Source of the DNA: Nitrobacter sp047149785 | GTDB taxonomy: Bacteria; Pseudomonadota; Alphaproteobacteria; Rhizobiales; Xanthobacteraceae | Direction: 5' to 3' | DNA: 64,000 bases | Assembly: GCF_047149785.1 (NCBI RefSeq) | Contig: NZ_BAAGBE010000001.1 | Span: 744,001 to 808,000 of the forward strand | Shown: positions 43,497 through 52,057 of the stretch, piece by piece | Position numbering within the stretch: the first letter of the stretch is position 1 | How the letters are laid out: each line of letters opens with the position of its first letter | The notes under the pieces: generated by a model | The model's database searches: none | Told to the model about the DNA's origin: nothing | What the model saw: the letters and a program-made list of their open reading frames with translations, nothing else | Program-made: the position numbers and the translations under genes

Positions 43497-43925
43497 TCAG
43501 GCGGCGTCGGCCAGCGCTTCCCGTGCGTCCCTGCGAATGCGTTCGACCATGGACCGCAGCCCGTTGGAGCGCTGCGGCGTGAGATGCTCGCGGAAACCGA
43601 GTTCGTCGAAAATCGCGATCGCGTCGGTATCGAGAATGGCCTGCGGCTTCCGGCCCGAATAAAGCGTCAGCAGGATCGCGACCAGGCCGCGCACGATGTG
43701 CGCGTCGCTGTCGCCGACATAGGTCAGGACCGGTTCGCTGTCAGCGTCGCGGGTGACCTTGAGAGAAAGCCAGACCTGGCTGGTGCAGCCCTGAACCTTG
43801 TTGGCGGCGGAATGTTCGGCTTCGCTCATCGGTTCGAGGGCGCGTCCGAGTTCGATGACGTACCGGTAGCGGTCGTCCCACTCCTCCAGAAGCGCAAAGT
43901 TGTCCCTGATCTCGTCGATCGTCAT
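43497..43925 (-). CDS. sufE: SufE cysteine desulfurase sulfur acceptor
   Basis: A 142-residue SufE-family protein, the sulfur-relay partner of SufS in Fe-S cluster assembly. The conserved acceptor Cys lies in KVQGCTSQVW (about residue 47), followed by the family motif YVGDSDAHIVRGLVAILLTLYSGRKPQ. ATG codons at 43937 and 43925 are both in frame; the second has GGTCAGG upstream and gives a start next to the conserved domain, so it was chosen. It stands alone, converging with the DUF6456 gene. Confidence 0.9.
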   Translation of the reverse strand: MTIDEIRDNFALLEEWDDRYRYVIELGRALEPMSEAEHSAANKVQGCTSQVWLSLKVTRDADSEPVLTYVGDSDAHIVRGLVAILLTLYSGRKPQAILDTDAIAIFDELGFREHLTPQRSNGLRSMVERIRRDAREALADAA

Positions 43926-44042
43926 CCTGACCCGCATACCCGTACGTGTGGCGTCCCGGCTTCTATATAGGACGCCGGGCCGATAAAATCGATACGGACG
44001 TGCCGATGCTTTTTCGGAAATTGTTCCGTCTCGTGCGGCGGT

Positions 44043-44486
44043 TCAGAGGCCGTCCCGTTTTCCCGACGAGGGAAGATGCGAGTTGGCCGAGGCGGTCGCT
44101 GGAACCGCGAGATGCCATTCCGCCTGTAAATCTTCGGCCGTCAGCGTGTCATGCGACGCATCGTCGGAGGTCGCTCCTTCGGTCGACGCCATGGCGTCGA
44201 TCGATCCCGTATGATCGGGGGCGCGCTTGTCGGTGATGATCCGGTACAACTGTCTCGCGCCATCCTGCGCGCGGTGTCCGATCGCGGCCGCAGCCTGGCC
44301 GCCGACCTCGCAGGCGGCGGGCTGGCGCGTGCAGAAGTGACTCATGTCCGACACCGCGGCGGTCGCGGCCGATACGGCTTCGGAGGCTCCGATCCGGGGA
44401 CCCTTGTCCGCCGCGGGTGCATCGTCTCTCGGCAACAGCACGAGCACGAGCCCGAGCCAGAAGGCCATGCGAAGCAGGAAAAACAT
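44043..44486 (-). CDS. DUF5330 domain protein
   Basis: A 147-residue protein with a hydrophobic N terminus (residues 3-20, FLLRMAFWLGLVLVLLP) that may be a signal anchor, followed by a CTRQPAACEVGG patch (about 51-62) and a polar Ala/Thr-rich tail. This layout corresponds to what I know as DUF5330 in Rhizobiales. No function is known. It is divergent from the histidine kinase at 44897, across a 410-bp gap. Confidence 0.7.
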   Translation of the reverse strand: MFFLLRMAFWLGLVLVLLPRDDAPAADKGPRIGASEAVSAATAAVSDMSHFCTRQPAACEVGGQAAAAIGHRAQDGARQLYRIITDKRAPDHTGSIDAMASTEGATSDDASHDTLTAEDLQAEWHLAVPATASANSHLPSSGKRDGL

Positions 44487-44896
44487 GTCGCGTCCCTATG
44501 CGTTTTGGTCTTGTTGCGTTGAATCCGCAATCTGTCCGTTCCGTATCAGGCGGTTCTTAAATCTCGGGTACGCCCGCCGTCCTTCAGCGCAGAAAATCGC
44601 GCAAGCGGCGCGGGAATTCGATTCGGTGTAAATTTTCGATTGACGCGGCGTTCGCGGCCGTCCCCGCGCCGGCGGTTCCGTTTTCTCGAAACCGTCGTCA
44701 CGGGCGACGGAAACCTTGCGTTCACCATCCGCGTCGAATGACGCCGCCGGACGGCCGGAAACAAGCATCCGCGCGTGCTGTTTCGCTGCCGGACGCGCTG
44801 CCTTAGCGTTCGCTTAAGTTCACTCTGACACGTTGGGCCAACGAAACGGGGGCGTTCCGGTGCGTCTGGTACGACGCACGCTGAAGCGTAAGCGAC
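44487..44896. other. Divergent intergenic region, 410 bp
   Basis: This region separates the DUF5330 gene and the PAS histidine kinase. A TTAG-N7-TTAA element at 44803-44817 resembles a CtrA site. I saw no gene, repeat family or RNA; short open frames are shadows. Confidence 0.5.
44803..44817. promoter_or_regulatory. Candidate CtrA-type site (TTAG-N7-TTAA)
   Basis: TTAG at 44803-44806 and TTAA at 44814-44817 are separated by 7 nt, one mismatch from the CtrA consensus TTAA-N7-TTAA. It lies 80 nt upstream of the histidine kinase start. Confidence 0.35.
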
Positions 44897-46729
44897 GTGA
44901 CCGCATTGACAATCATTCGGGACTGCCTCGACGCCTTGTTGCATCCATCGGCGCGATACGACGCGTTGATGCGGGCGCGTCATCGCGCGTTCATGGGTCC
45001 GCGTCTGCTGGGAAGCCTTGTCGCGCTGGCGGCGTTTCCGGTCTATCTCGCGATCCGCGGCGCGCCGACGGCGCTGGAGGTGGCGGCATTCGCCTGGCTC
45101 GTCGTGCCGATTCTGCTTTCCTATTTTCTGTCGCGGACCGGACGCTACGAAGGCGCGCACGTGCTGTCGTCGATCGCGCTCGCGGGTCTCGTCATGATGA
45201 TCGCGATTCCGACCGGCGGGATCGAATCGTTCGCGGCTGTCTGGCTCATCGTGATTCCGCTGGAGGCGGCGCTGTCCGCGTCCCGCCGCGTCGTCGGGTT
45301 TGCATCGATGCTGGCGGTATCGTGCGTGCTCGCGCTGATCGCGATGGGCTCCTTTGATGTTCTGCCGCCGCTGGATGTCGGCGCGGCGACGCACGGCATC
45401 TTCATGGCTTCCGGCATCGCGTCCGCGACGCTTTATGCCGCCGCGGTGGCGTTCGGCTCCGAAGCGCTGGCACGCACCGGCGCCTCGCTGCTGAATGTCG
45501 AGGAAGACCGCTATCGCCTGCTCGCGCGCAACATGTGCGACGTGATTTCGCGCCACGGGCGCAACGGCGCCGTGCAGTTCATTTCGCCCGCCGCGGAAGC
45601 GCTGCTCGGTGCGCCGGCGTCGGAATTGCAGGACCATGGCCTGTTCGACCGGGTTCATGTGGCCGATCGTCCGGCCTATCTCACCGCGCTCGCGGCGGCT
45701 GCGCTCGGCAGCGACGCGCAAAGCGTCGAGTTCCGACTCAGGCGCGACGTCGCGCGTGGTCCGCGGCGGGAAGCGCGCCATCCGGCGGACTTCATCTGGG
45801 TGGAAATGCGCTGTCAGCCGCTTGTATCCGCCGCTGGGTCCGCCGAACCCGAGGTTGTCGCGGTGATGCGGGATATCACCGACCGGAAGCACCAGGAGCA
45901 CGCGCTGGATCTGGCGCGCACCGCCGCCGAAAATGCCGATGCCGCCAAAACCCGGTTTCTCGCGACCGTGAGCCATGAGCTGCGAACGCCGCTCAATGCC
46001 ATCATCGGCTTTTCCGAGATGATCGTTCAGGAGGATGCGTTGGCGATCGACGCAGCGCGGCGCAAGGAGTATGCCCAGCTCATCAACGATTCCGGCCAGC
46101 ATCTGTTGTCGGTGGTCAACAGCATTCTCGACATGTCGAAAATGGAATCCGGAAACTTCGAGATATCGCCCGAGCCGTTCGCGCCGCGCGAGATGTTGCT
46201 CAACAGCAGCAATCTGCTCGCGCTCAAGGCGCGTGATAGCGGTATCGAACTCGTCACGCGCGTTCCGGAGGATTTGCCGCAGATCACCGGCGATCCGCGC
46301 GCGTTCAGGCAGATCGTTCTGAATCTGGTATCGAACGCCATCAAGTTCACCGAGCGCGGTGGCCGGGTTACGGTCTCGGCCCGCATCGAGGGGTCGCGCA
46401 TGATGCTGAGCGTGATGGACAATGGCGTCGGCATCGCGCAGGAAGACCTCAAGCGGATCGGCGACCCGTTCTTTCAGGCCGGACAGACCTACCAGCGGCG
46501 CCACGAAGGGACGGGACTCGGGCTCTCGATCGTCAAGAGTCTCGTTGCGTTGCACCGGGGCGAGATCGATTTGCGGAGCAAGGTGGGAGAGGGGACCACG
46601 GTGACCGTCATGCTGCCGCTGACATTCGTGTCCGAAGCGGAGCCGTCATCGGACAATGTCGCGACGTTGACGCTCGCTCCGCGCTCCGGAAAGCAGGATC
46701 AAGCTTATCGGGTGAAGAAGAGTGCCTAG
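44897..46729 (+). CDS. PAS-domain membrane histidine kinase (DivJ/PleC-like)
   Basis: A 610-residue sensor kinase. The N-terminal about 185 residues hold five or six transmembrane helices, residues 205-335 form a PAS domain (RYRLLARNMCDVISRHGRNGAVQFISPAAEALLG), and the kinase core has the H-box ATVSHELRTPLNAIIGFSEM (about 356-375), N-box LNLVSNAIKFT, G1 DNGVGI and G2 GTGLGLSIVKSL. The layout, a multi-span membrane sensor with one PAS, resembles DivJ/PleC-type cell-cycle kinases, but the assignment is tentative. The start codon is GTG at 44897. Its stop overlaps the next gene. Confidence 0.88.
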   Translation: MTALTIIRDCLDALLHPSARYDALMRARHRAFMGPRLLGSLVALAAFPVYLAIRGAPTALEVAAFAWLVVPILLSYFLSRTGRYEGAHVLSSIALAGLVMMIAIPTGGIESFAAVWLIVIPLEAALSASRRVVGFASMLAVSCVLALIAMGSFDVLPPLDVGAATHGIFMASGIASATLYAAAVAFGSEALARTGASLLNVEEDRYRLLARNMCDVISRHGRNGAVQFISPAAEALLGAPASELQDHGLFDRVHVADRPAYLTALAAAALGSDAQSVEFRLRRDVARGPRREARHPADFIWVEMRCQPLVSAAGSAEPEVVAVMRDITDRKHQEHALDLARTAAENADAAKTRFLATVSHELRTPLNAIIGFSEMIVQEDALAIDAARRKEYAQLINDSGQHLLSVVNSILDMSKMESGNFEISPEPFAPREMLLNSSNLLALKARDSGIELVTRVPEDLPQITGDPRAFRQIVLNLVSNAIKFTERGGRVTVSARIEGSRMMLSVMDNGVGIAQEDLKRIGDPFFQAGQTYQRRHEGTGLGLSIVKSLVALHRGEIDLRSKVGEGTTVTVMLPLTFVSEAEPSSDNVATLTLAPRSGKQDQAYRVKKSA

Positions 46730-47324
46730 GAAAGCTGTTGGAGGAGATGTGATCCGGCCGCGCCGTCGCAGCGCGGCTGCCGGGAGAGGCGAGGCTGATG
46801 AGGAACGCGGTTTCGCCCTGCGCCTGCTGCTGCACAGTCCGAAAGACCTGCTCGCGGGCGCGCTCGCCTTTGCCGCCATCGCCGCGATCGTCGCCAACGC
46901 CATGTTCATGCAGGCCGGCCACCATCCGGCGCCGATGTTCGGATCGGGCACCGCGACGTTGCTGACCTCGCCACAGCTCAATCCGCTGCCGCGGCCCCGA
47001 CCGGTCGAGGCGGACACGGCCTCCATTCGGCCCACCGAACCGCGCGCGAATGCCGGCGACGTTCACGCCAATCCCGTAAGGCCGGCCGCGTCGCATGGTG
47101 ATCCCGTCGCCGACCTCATCAACGCGACGCGCCGTGTTGCCGCGGTCCAGCGGACATTGACGGATTACGGCTACGGACAATTGAAGCCGACAGGAACGGT
47201 CGGGACCGATACCCAGGCCGCGATCCGGAGATTCGAGCAGGCTCGCCGGATGCCGGTCACCGGGCAAATGTCGGATCGCCTCGTGCGCGAACTTACGGCG
47301 ATGACCGGGCGGCCGATCGAGTAG
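46722..47324 (+). CDS. Membrane protein with peptidoglycan-binding domain
   Basis: A 200-residue protein. Residues 40-63 (LAGALAFAAIAAIVANAMFMQ) are one transmembrane helix; the periplasmic part ends in a PG_binding_1 domain: VAAVQRTLTDYGYGQLKPTGTVGTDTQAAIRRFEQARRMPVTGQMSDRLVRELTAMTG (about 138-195). The first 38 residues are Arg-rich and cytoplasmic. The start is GTG at 46722, overlapping the kinase stop by 8 nt, so it is translationally coupled. It may connect the kinase's signal to the cell wall. Confidence 0.85.
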   Translation: MPRKAVGGDVIRPRRRSAAAGRGEADEERGFALRLLLHSPKDLLAGALAFAAIAAIVANAMFMQAGHHPAPMFGSGTATLLTSPQLNPLPRPRPVEADTASIRPTEPRANAGDVHANPVRPAASHGDPVADLINATRRVAAVQRTLTDYGYGQLKPTGTVGTDTQAAIRRFEQARRMPVTGQMSDRLVRELTAMTGRPIE

Positions 47325-47344
47325 AGCGGGATGAGTTTTGATTG

Positions 47345-47441
47345 AGTCGTCGTGCCGGGCTTATGCCGGGCATCCATGCCTTGAAGCGTGAAAGAGGATC
47401 GAAAACGTGGATGGCCGGGACAAGCCCGGCCATGACGCCTG
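47345..47441. repeat. Palindromic intergenic repeat, full copy
   Basis: CGTCGTGCCGGGCTTATGCCGGGCATCCA and TGGATGGCCGGGACAAGCCCGGCCATGACG face each other around a short centre. This is the same family as 26243 and 28190. It lies between the peptidoglycan-binding gene and btuB (convergent ends). Confidence 0.78.
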
Positions 47442-47512
47442 AGGCGCCTCGCTCTGATCCCGCTTCAGAAATGGTGCAACTCCGGCGAAACGTCCGGTCG
47501 TCTTTAGAGAGC

Positions 47513-49600
47513 CTATCGCACCCCGTAACTTGCCACCCGGACGCCGCCGAAAATTCCGAGGCCAGGCGCAAGGAATCCGGTCGGGTTCTGGTAGCGGACG
47601 TCAAAGAGGTTATCGACCCGTGCGAAGACCTTGACCTGGTCGTTCACGGCGTAGTCGCCGCGCAAGTTCACGAGCGTATAGCCGGGCGCTGTAATTCCGG
47701 AAGCCGAGCCGTCGCGGGTGACGTCGATCCAGTTGCTGACATGGAGCACCGTCGCCGACAGCGTCAACTGATCGGCGGGACGCCATGTCGCCGTCGCGCT
47801 CCACTTTTCCTTCGGCCGGCGCAAGAGTTGCAGGCTGGTAGCAGCATCGACGGCGCGGGTGAAGGTGTAATCCCCGCGGATGCCGAAACGCTCCGTGATC
47901 TTCGCCGAGACGAACGTTTCGGTGCCTTCGGTTGTCGCGGCATTCACGTTCACCAATGACGTGAACGTATCATTGTAGCCGATCAGGTCGGTGATGTCGT
48001 TGTGGAAGCAGGTCGAGCCGAACCGCACGCGATCGTTGAACAGCGGCTGTTCGAAACCTGCATCGTAACCTCTGCTCTCTTCGGGTTTCAGGTTGGGGTT
48101 GGCGAAGAAGTTGAAAGCCGGGTAATCCTGGTACAACTGGCTCAACGAGGGCGCCTTGAATCCAGTGCCGTAGCTTGCCTTCAATTTTGTGTCCGTGACG
48201 GGGAGGACCACAGCGGGCGCGATCCGGTAGGTCGCGTGCTCGCCGAACCGGTCGTTGGAGTCTTCGCGGATATTCGCAACCAGGAAAAAGCGGTCGGCGA
48301 AAGCCGATTGCAGTTCGATAAACGCGGCCTTGTTGCCGTTCCGGGCCGCGAGACTGGTGGTGTCCATGCGATCGGTCTGATGTTCGGCGCCGAAGACAAG
48401 ATTGTGACCGCGCGCGATCTCGGCCACGGTATGCCAGTCGAACTTGAGGCGTTCGCCCGTCGCGGTCGATGCGATCGGATCCCCGGGGCCTATGTCGTAG
48501 CTTCTGCTGTTGGTGTAATTGACGCCGAAGTAGTTTTTGATACGTCCGTCGAGCAACGACCATACGGCTTCTTCGCGGTTGAAGAGCTGCTGGACGGCGT
48601 GCGTGCTCTGCGTCGCGTTGGGGAAGCTCGGAAATCCGCTGTCGCCGGTGAACAGCAACGTCGCGTCGGTATAGCGAACCACCGAATTGACGGACAGATT
48701 GTCATTGAGATCGACGCCGAGCTTCGTGGAATAGGTCATATTGTCGTAGTTGTTTCCGGTCGCCTTCCTTCCCGGCGGGAGCAGGTCCGGCGGGGTGACG
48801 GGAATATCCCCGGCATGGAGATGGGCGACGTTGACCGCGTAGTTGAAATTCCGTTCGGAGCCGCTCAATCCCAGCGTCTGGTTGAAGGTGTTGAACGAAC
48901 CGGCCTCGACCGACGCCGTGGCGCGCGGCGGACCCTCTCCCTTCTTGGTGATGATGGAGATGACGCCGCCGATCGCGTCGGAGCCGTAGAGCCCGCTTTG
49001 CGGGCCCCGCAGGATTTCCATCTGCTGAATATCTGCCGCAAGAAGATGCGCGTAGTCGAATGCGCCGTCCGGCCTGGCGGGGTCGCCGATGTCGATTCCG
49101 TCGACGATCACCTTGGTGTGGTTGGCGTTGGTGCCGCGCATGAAGACCGATGCCTGGGCGCCCGGCCCTCCGGCTTGCACGACGTTCAGGCCGGGGACCG
49201 TGTTCAGGATGTCCGGAACGGTGCGGTATTGCTGGGTCTGGATATCCTTCTCGGTAACGACGGTCACGGAGCTTGCCAACTGGCCCGCGGGCGTCACGAC
49301 ACCCGTTGGGCTGACCACCGCCGAAGCCGATGCGCCCGGAGCGGGAGCGTTGCCGGCGGGGGCTTGTGGTGAGGCGGAGCGGGCTGCGCGGCGCGATCTT
49401 GCACCGGGGCGGTGGGACGGTGGCGGCGAATTCGTGGTCCGCTCCGGCGGCGGCGCGATCTGGATCGGCGGCAGCAGGTCGGGAGAGGCGGATTGCTGGG
49501 CGAGGGAAGGCGCGTTCAGGCCGATCGCGCCGAAGGATGCGAGGACGGTGGAGGTAAGTAGCCTTCTTCGATAAAGGGCGGAAACGAAAGCGGTGCGCAT
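47513..49600 (-). CDS. btuB: TonB-dependent vitamin B12 (or cobalamin-like) receptor
   Basis: A 695-residue TonB-dependent outer-membrane receptor. Residues 1-35 are the signal peptide, 30-100 a Pro/Ala-rich linker, about 105-215 the plug (TVVTEKDIQTQQYRTVPDILNTVPGLNVV, VFMRGTNANHTKVIVDGIDIGDP, EILRGPQSGLYGSDAIGGVI), and the remainder the 22-stranded barrel ending in an aromatic-type C terminus. It follows a cobalamin riboswitch by 120 nt, which with BtuB-like plug features points to cobalamin import for the mutase encoded at 28-33 kb. Start at 49600. Confidence 0.9.
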   Translation of the reverse strand: MRTAFVSALYRRRLLTSTVLASFGAIGLNAPSLAQQSASPDLLPPIQIAPPPERTTNSPPPSHRPGARSRRAARSASPQAPAGNAPAPGASASAVVSPTGVVTPAGQLASSVTVVTEKDIQTQQYRTVPDILNTVPGLNVVQAGGPGAQASVFMRGTNANHTKVIVDGIDIGDPARPDGAFDYAHLLAADIQQMEILRGPQSGLYGSDAIGGVISIITKKGEGPPRATASVEAGSFNTFNQTLGLSGSERNFNYAVNVAHLHAGDIPVTPPDLLPPGRKATGNNYDNMTYSTKLGVDLNDNLSVNSVVRYTDATLLFTGDSGFPSFPNATQSTHAVQQLFNREEAVWSLLDGRIKNYFGVNYTNSRSYDIGPGDPIASTATGERLKFDWHTVAEIARGHNLVFGAEHQTDRMDTTSLAARNGNKAAFIELQSAFADRFFLVANIREDSNDRFGEHATYRIAPAVVLPVTDTKLKASYGTGFKAPSLSQLYQDYPAFNFFANPNLKPEESRGYDAGFEQPLFNDRVRFGSTCFHNDITDLIGYNDTFTSLVNVNAATTEGTETFVSAKITERFGIRGDYTFTRAVDAATSLQLLRRPKEKWSATATWRPADQLTLSATVLHVSNWIDVTRDGSASGITAPGYTLVNLRGDYAVNDQVKVFARVDNLFDVRYQNPTGFLAPGLGIFGGVRVASYGVR

Positions 49601-49603
49601 GAG

Positions 49604-49677
49604 GAAACCTCGGCAGGACGTCGGTGGCACGTCACAGCGAACGAGGTTTCACAGGAGCACTGGGCCGCCTGTGAAGC
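49604..49677 (-). promoter_or_regulatory. Riboswitch expression platform masking the btuB ribosome-binding site
   Basis: On the minus strand GAAACCTCG (49642-49650) is perfectly complementary to CGAGGTTTC (49604-49612), which contains the btuB Shine-Dalgarno GAGG, 7 nt from the ATG. Its upstream part overlaps a second hairpin, TTCACAGG / CCTGTGAA (49649-49677), so the two cannot fully form together. This looks like a translational on/off switch. Confidence 0.6.
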
Positions 49678-49720
49678 GGATGTCTGCAGTCCCCGACCGA
49701 CATCTTCGCGTGTGACCACG

Positions 49721-49870
49721 GCTGACGGCAGGTCTCCTGGCTCGCGGGTCGTGACCTTGCGTCGCCTTCCCGGGGCCGAGATTCCCAGTGGCCTGTGACG
49801 CAGATTCGCCGCTTACAGTTGCGGGGGCAGCCGTGGCGTTGGGGTGATCCCGCACCACGTTCCCTTTTGA
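49721..49870 (-). promoter_or_regulatory. Cobalamin riboswitch
   Basis: Read on the minus strand the region begins near GGGAACGTGGTGCGGG and contains the B12-box core GCTGCCCCCGCAACTGTAA, then GCCACTG and GGGAAGGCG, and closes with GAGCCAGGAGACCTGCC. These are the conserved blocks of the adenosylcobalamin riboswitch in the expected order and spacing. It precedes btuB. Confidence 0.95.
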
Positions 49871-49899
49871 TCTCCCGAGGGAGAACCGTCGTCGGTCAT

Positions 49900-49928
49900 T
49901 TAGAAGTGTGTCAAAGCCGTGTCAATTG
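49900..49928 (-). promoter_or_regulatory. Sigma-70 promoter of the btuB riboswitch transcript
   Basis: On the minus strand TTGACA (49928-49923) is followed after exactly 17 nt by TAAATG (49905-49900), which places the transcription start near 49893, about 20 nt before the riboswitch begins. Confidence 0.6.
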
Positions 49929-50050
49929 ATGGCGTGGTTCGGACCACGGCTTTCTCGCTGGCCATTGCGAACGGGCCGCACGAACGCTTCGGAGGTGCGA
50001 ATTCCGGATCGTATACGGTCCGGGATGATGCGAAGGGTCTCGGCGCTCCC

Positions 50051-50752
50051 TCAGACCAGCTCGCCTCGCGCCGCGGCGGCCGCGTTGCGGATCGCGTCCA
50101 TGTTCGCCTTGTAGGATTCCATCGTGCCGCCCTTGAACACCGCCGAGCCGGCCACGAAGGCGTTGGCGCCGGCGGCGCCGAGTTCGCCCGCGACGTCGGG
50201 TCCGACCCCGCCGTCCACCTCGATGTCGATCGGCCGCCCCGCGATCATCGAACGCAAATCCCGAATCTTGCCGACCGCCGAGGAGATGAACTTCTGGCCG
50301 CCGAAACCGGGATTGACCGACATCACCAGCACCAGATCGACCATATCGAGCACGTATTCGATGGTGGAGAGCGGCGTCGCGGGATTGAGCGTGACCCCGG
50401 CTTTCTTGCCGAGCGTGCGGATGGCCTGCAGCGAGCGATGCAGATGCGGTCCCGCCTCGACATGAACCGTGATGTGGTCGCAGCCGGCCTTGGCGAAGGC
50501 CTCGAGATAGGGATCGCAAGGCGAGATCATCAGATGGGCATCGAAGATCTTCTTGGTATGCGGACGCATCGCCTTGATGACATCGGGACCGTAGGAAATG
50601 TTCGGCACGAAATGGCCGTCCATCACGTCGAGGTGGATCCAGTCGGCGCCTGCCTGATCGACGGCGCGGACCTCTTCGCCAAGCTTCGAGAAGTCAGAGG
50701 CCAGGATCGACGGCGCGATGACGAGAGGACGCGGCACAAAAGTCTGAGACAT
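50051..50752 (-). CDS. rpe: Ribulose-phosphate 3-epimerase
   Basis: A 233-residue TIM-barrel enzyme of the pentose phosphate and Calvin cycles interconverting ribulose-5-P and xylulose-5-P. Conserved parts are APSILASDFSKLGEE, IHLDVMDGHFVPNISYG (with metal ligands His and Asp), VHVEAG, MSVNPGFGGQKF and IEVDGGV (with the second catalytic Asp). The ATG at 50752 begins the conserved domain; the much longer open frame upstream is not coding. Confidence 0.94.
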   Translation of the reverse strand: MSQTFVPRPLVIAPSILASDFSKLGEEVRAVDQAGADWIHLDVMDGHFVPNISYGPDVIKAMRPHTKKIFDAHLMISPCDPYLEAFAKAGCDHITVHVEAGPHLHRSLQAIRTLGKKAGVTLNPATPLSTIEYVLDMVDLVLVMSVNPGFGGQKFISSAVGKIRDLRSMIAGRPIDIEVDGGVGPDVAGELGAAGANAFVAGSAVFKGGTMESYKANMDAIRNAAAAARGELV

Positions 50753-50943
50753 GAACGTTTCCGAAAAATTCCTGCGGGGCTTGAGAGGCCTTCGCCTAAC
50801 ATGGGCCGCGGCCGGGGGCAATGCGCGGCATCGCTTCTCGGGCCGACGGAATAGCGCGGCAACTTCTGCCGCGGGCGGCATCTTCTGCCCGGTTTCGCCG
50901 GGATGCTGTGTTGAAACTCCATATTTTATCAGCGTTTCCGTGG

Positions 50944-50959
50944 TGGCACGGCATTTGCT
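50944..50959 (+). promoter_or_regulatory. Sigma-54 (RpoN) promoter
   Basis: TGGCACG-GCAT-TTGCT matches the -24/-12 consensus TGGCACG-N4-TTGCW in full. It is 55 nt upstream of the EF-hand protein start, pointing toward it on the plus strand. Confidence 0.85.
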
Positions 50960-51014
50960 CGAATGATTTCCGGACGGGATTGCGTCGCGCGCGGAACGTA
51001 TCGGGAGTTTGGTC

Positions 51015-51794
51015 ATGCTGTTCGCCCTGGGGGCCGTGTCATCGGCAATCGATGCATTTCAATCGCTGACGTCATCGGCCTCTTCGAAGGTCGAGACCGG
51101 GATCAGCCAGTCTGCAACGGCGTCATTCGATCCGGTCAGCGACGCCGCGAGCCCGACCGGGCCAACGGCTTCATCGGGCTCCGGGTCTGGAACCTGCCTC
51201 TCCCCGGCCACCATGAGCGCGCTGCTTGCGGCCCAGGGACAGTCGCCGTCCGCGCCGGCCGCCGATGCATCCAGTGCGTTGCAGGACCTGTTCTCGCAGA
51301 TCGACGGCAACGGCGACGGCCAGATCGACAAGTCGGAATTCGAGAGTGCGCTCGGGGCCGGCGGGACCAATCTGGCGCAGGCCGACGACGTGTTCGGCAA
51401 GCTCGATGCGAATGGCGACGGTTCGGTGAGCCTCGACGAGATGGCATCGGCCCTGAAGGGCGCAGGCGGTCACGGACACGGTCATGGCCATCACCATGTC
51501 GCGAGTTCAGATGGCTCCAGCAGCGCGGGCGGATCGAGCGGTGCAAGCGGAGGGTCTAGTCCCGATTCGCTGCTCGCGGCGGTCGACTCATCGAGCTCGA
51601 TCACCAACAGCGACGGATCGGTAACCACCACAACCACGCTTGCGGACGGAACCCAGGTGACGCTGACTTCACCACCGTCCTCGTCGACGTCGGGCGCGGC
51701 GTCGTCGTCCTATAGTCTCATGCAGCAGGCGATCCAGCGCGAAACCGAGGCGATCTCCGCGTCGGCTACTCAATCGCTCTCGGTCAGCGTCTAG
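51015..51794 (+). CDS. EF-hand calcium-binding protein
   Basis: A 259-residue protein with two adjacent EF-hands, DGNGDGQIDKSEFE (about 96-109) and DANGDGSVSLDEMA (about 130-143), each with the five acidic/oxygen ligands of a canonical loop. A His-rich stretch GHGHGHGHHH follows, then a Ser/Gly/Thr-rich tail (about 155-240) and an amphipathic C terminus. The first 60 residues are Ser/Ala-rich without an obvious signal peptide. A GGGAG ribosome-binding site 7 nt upstream supports ATG 51015 over TTG 51009. Its promoter is sigma-54 type. Confidence 0.85.
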   Translation: MLFALGAVSSAIDAFQSLTSSASSKVETGISQSATASFDPVSDAASPTGPTASSGSGSGTCLSPATMSALLAAQGQSPSAPAADASSALQDLFSQIDGNGDGQIDKSEFESALGAGGTNLAQADDVFGKLDANGDGSVSLDEMASALKGAGGHGHGHGHHHVASSDGSSSAGGSSGASGGSSPDSLLAAVDSSSSITNSDGSVTTTTTLADGTQVTLTSPPSSSTSGAASSSYSLMQQAIQRETEAISASATQSLSVSV

Positions 51795-52029
51795 CTGACG
51801 GCCCAGCCGTCAGTCCCGAAGTCGGATTCCCCGATATGCAGTTACGCATCTGAGGCTCGCAACTCAGGTCGGCAGTTGCCGCCCGCCGGCGCGCTCCCGA
51901 ATGACATTTTCAGACAATATCCATGGCCGTTGCGATTGCCGGCGGTAGCCTTGGGTTCGCCGCATCCGTGTCAGTGCGCAGCCGCCGTCGATTTTCACGA
52001 TCCGATAACCATACGCTCCAAGTATTCAT

Positions 52030-52054
52030 CTCCTCTGCAAAGTATTGCGAGGAG
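52030..52054 (+). promoter_or_regulatory. Hairpin sequestering the ribosome-binding site of the outer-membrane protein gene
   Basis: CTCCTC-t-GCAA (52030-52040) pairs with TTGC-GAGGAG (52045-52054), leaving only the 4-nt loop AGTA and one bulged U. The right arm GAGGAG is the Shine-Dalgarno sequence of the gene starting at 52058, so it is fully paired in the hairpin. Confidence 0.55.
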
Positions 52055-52057
52055 CGT

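Noticed and set aside
44546..46555. 669-codon minus-strand open frame over the histidine kinase
   Set aside because: Antisense shadow; the plus-strand kinase has all catalytic boxes.
48002..49372. 456-codon plus-strand open frame over btuB
   Set aside because: Antisense to a TonB receptor preceded by a cobalamin riboswitch; no domain.
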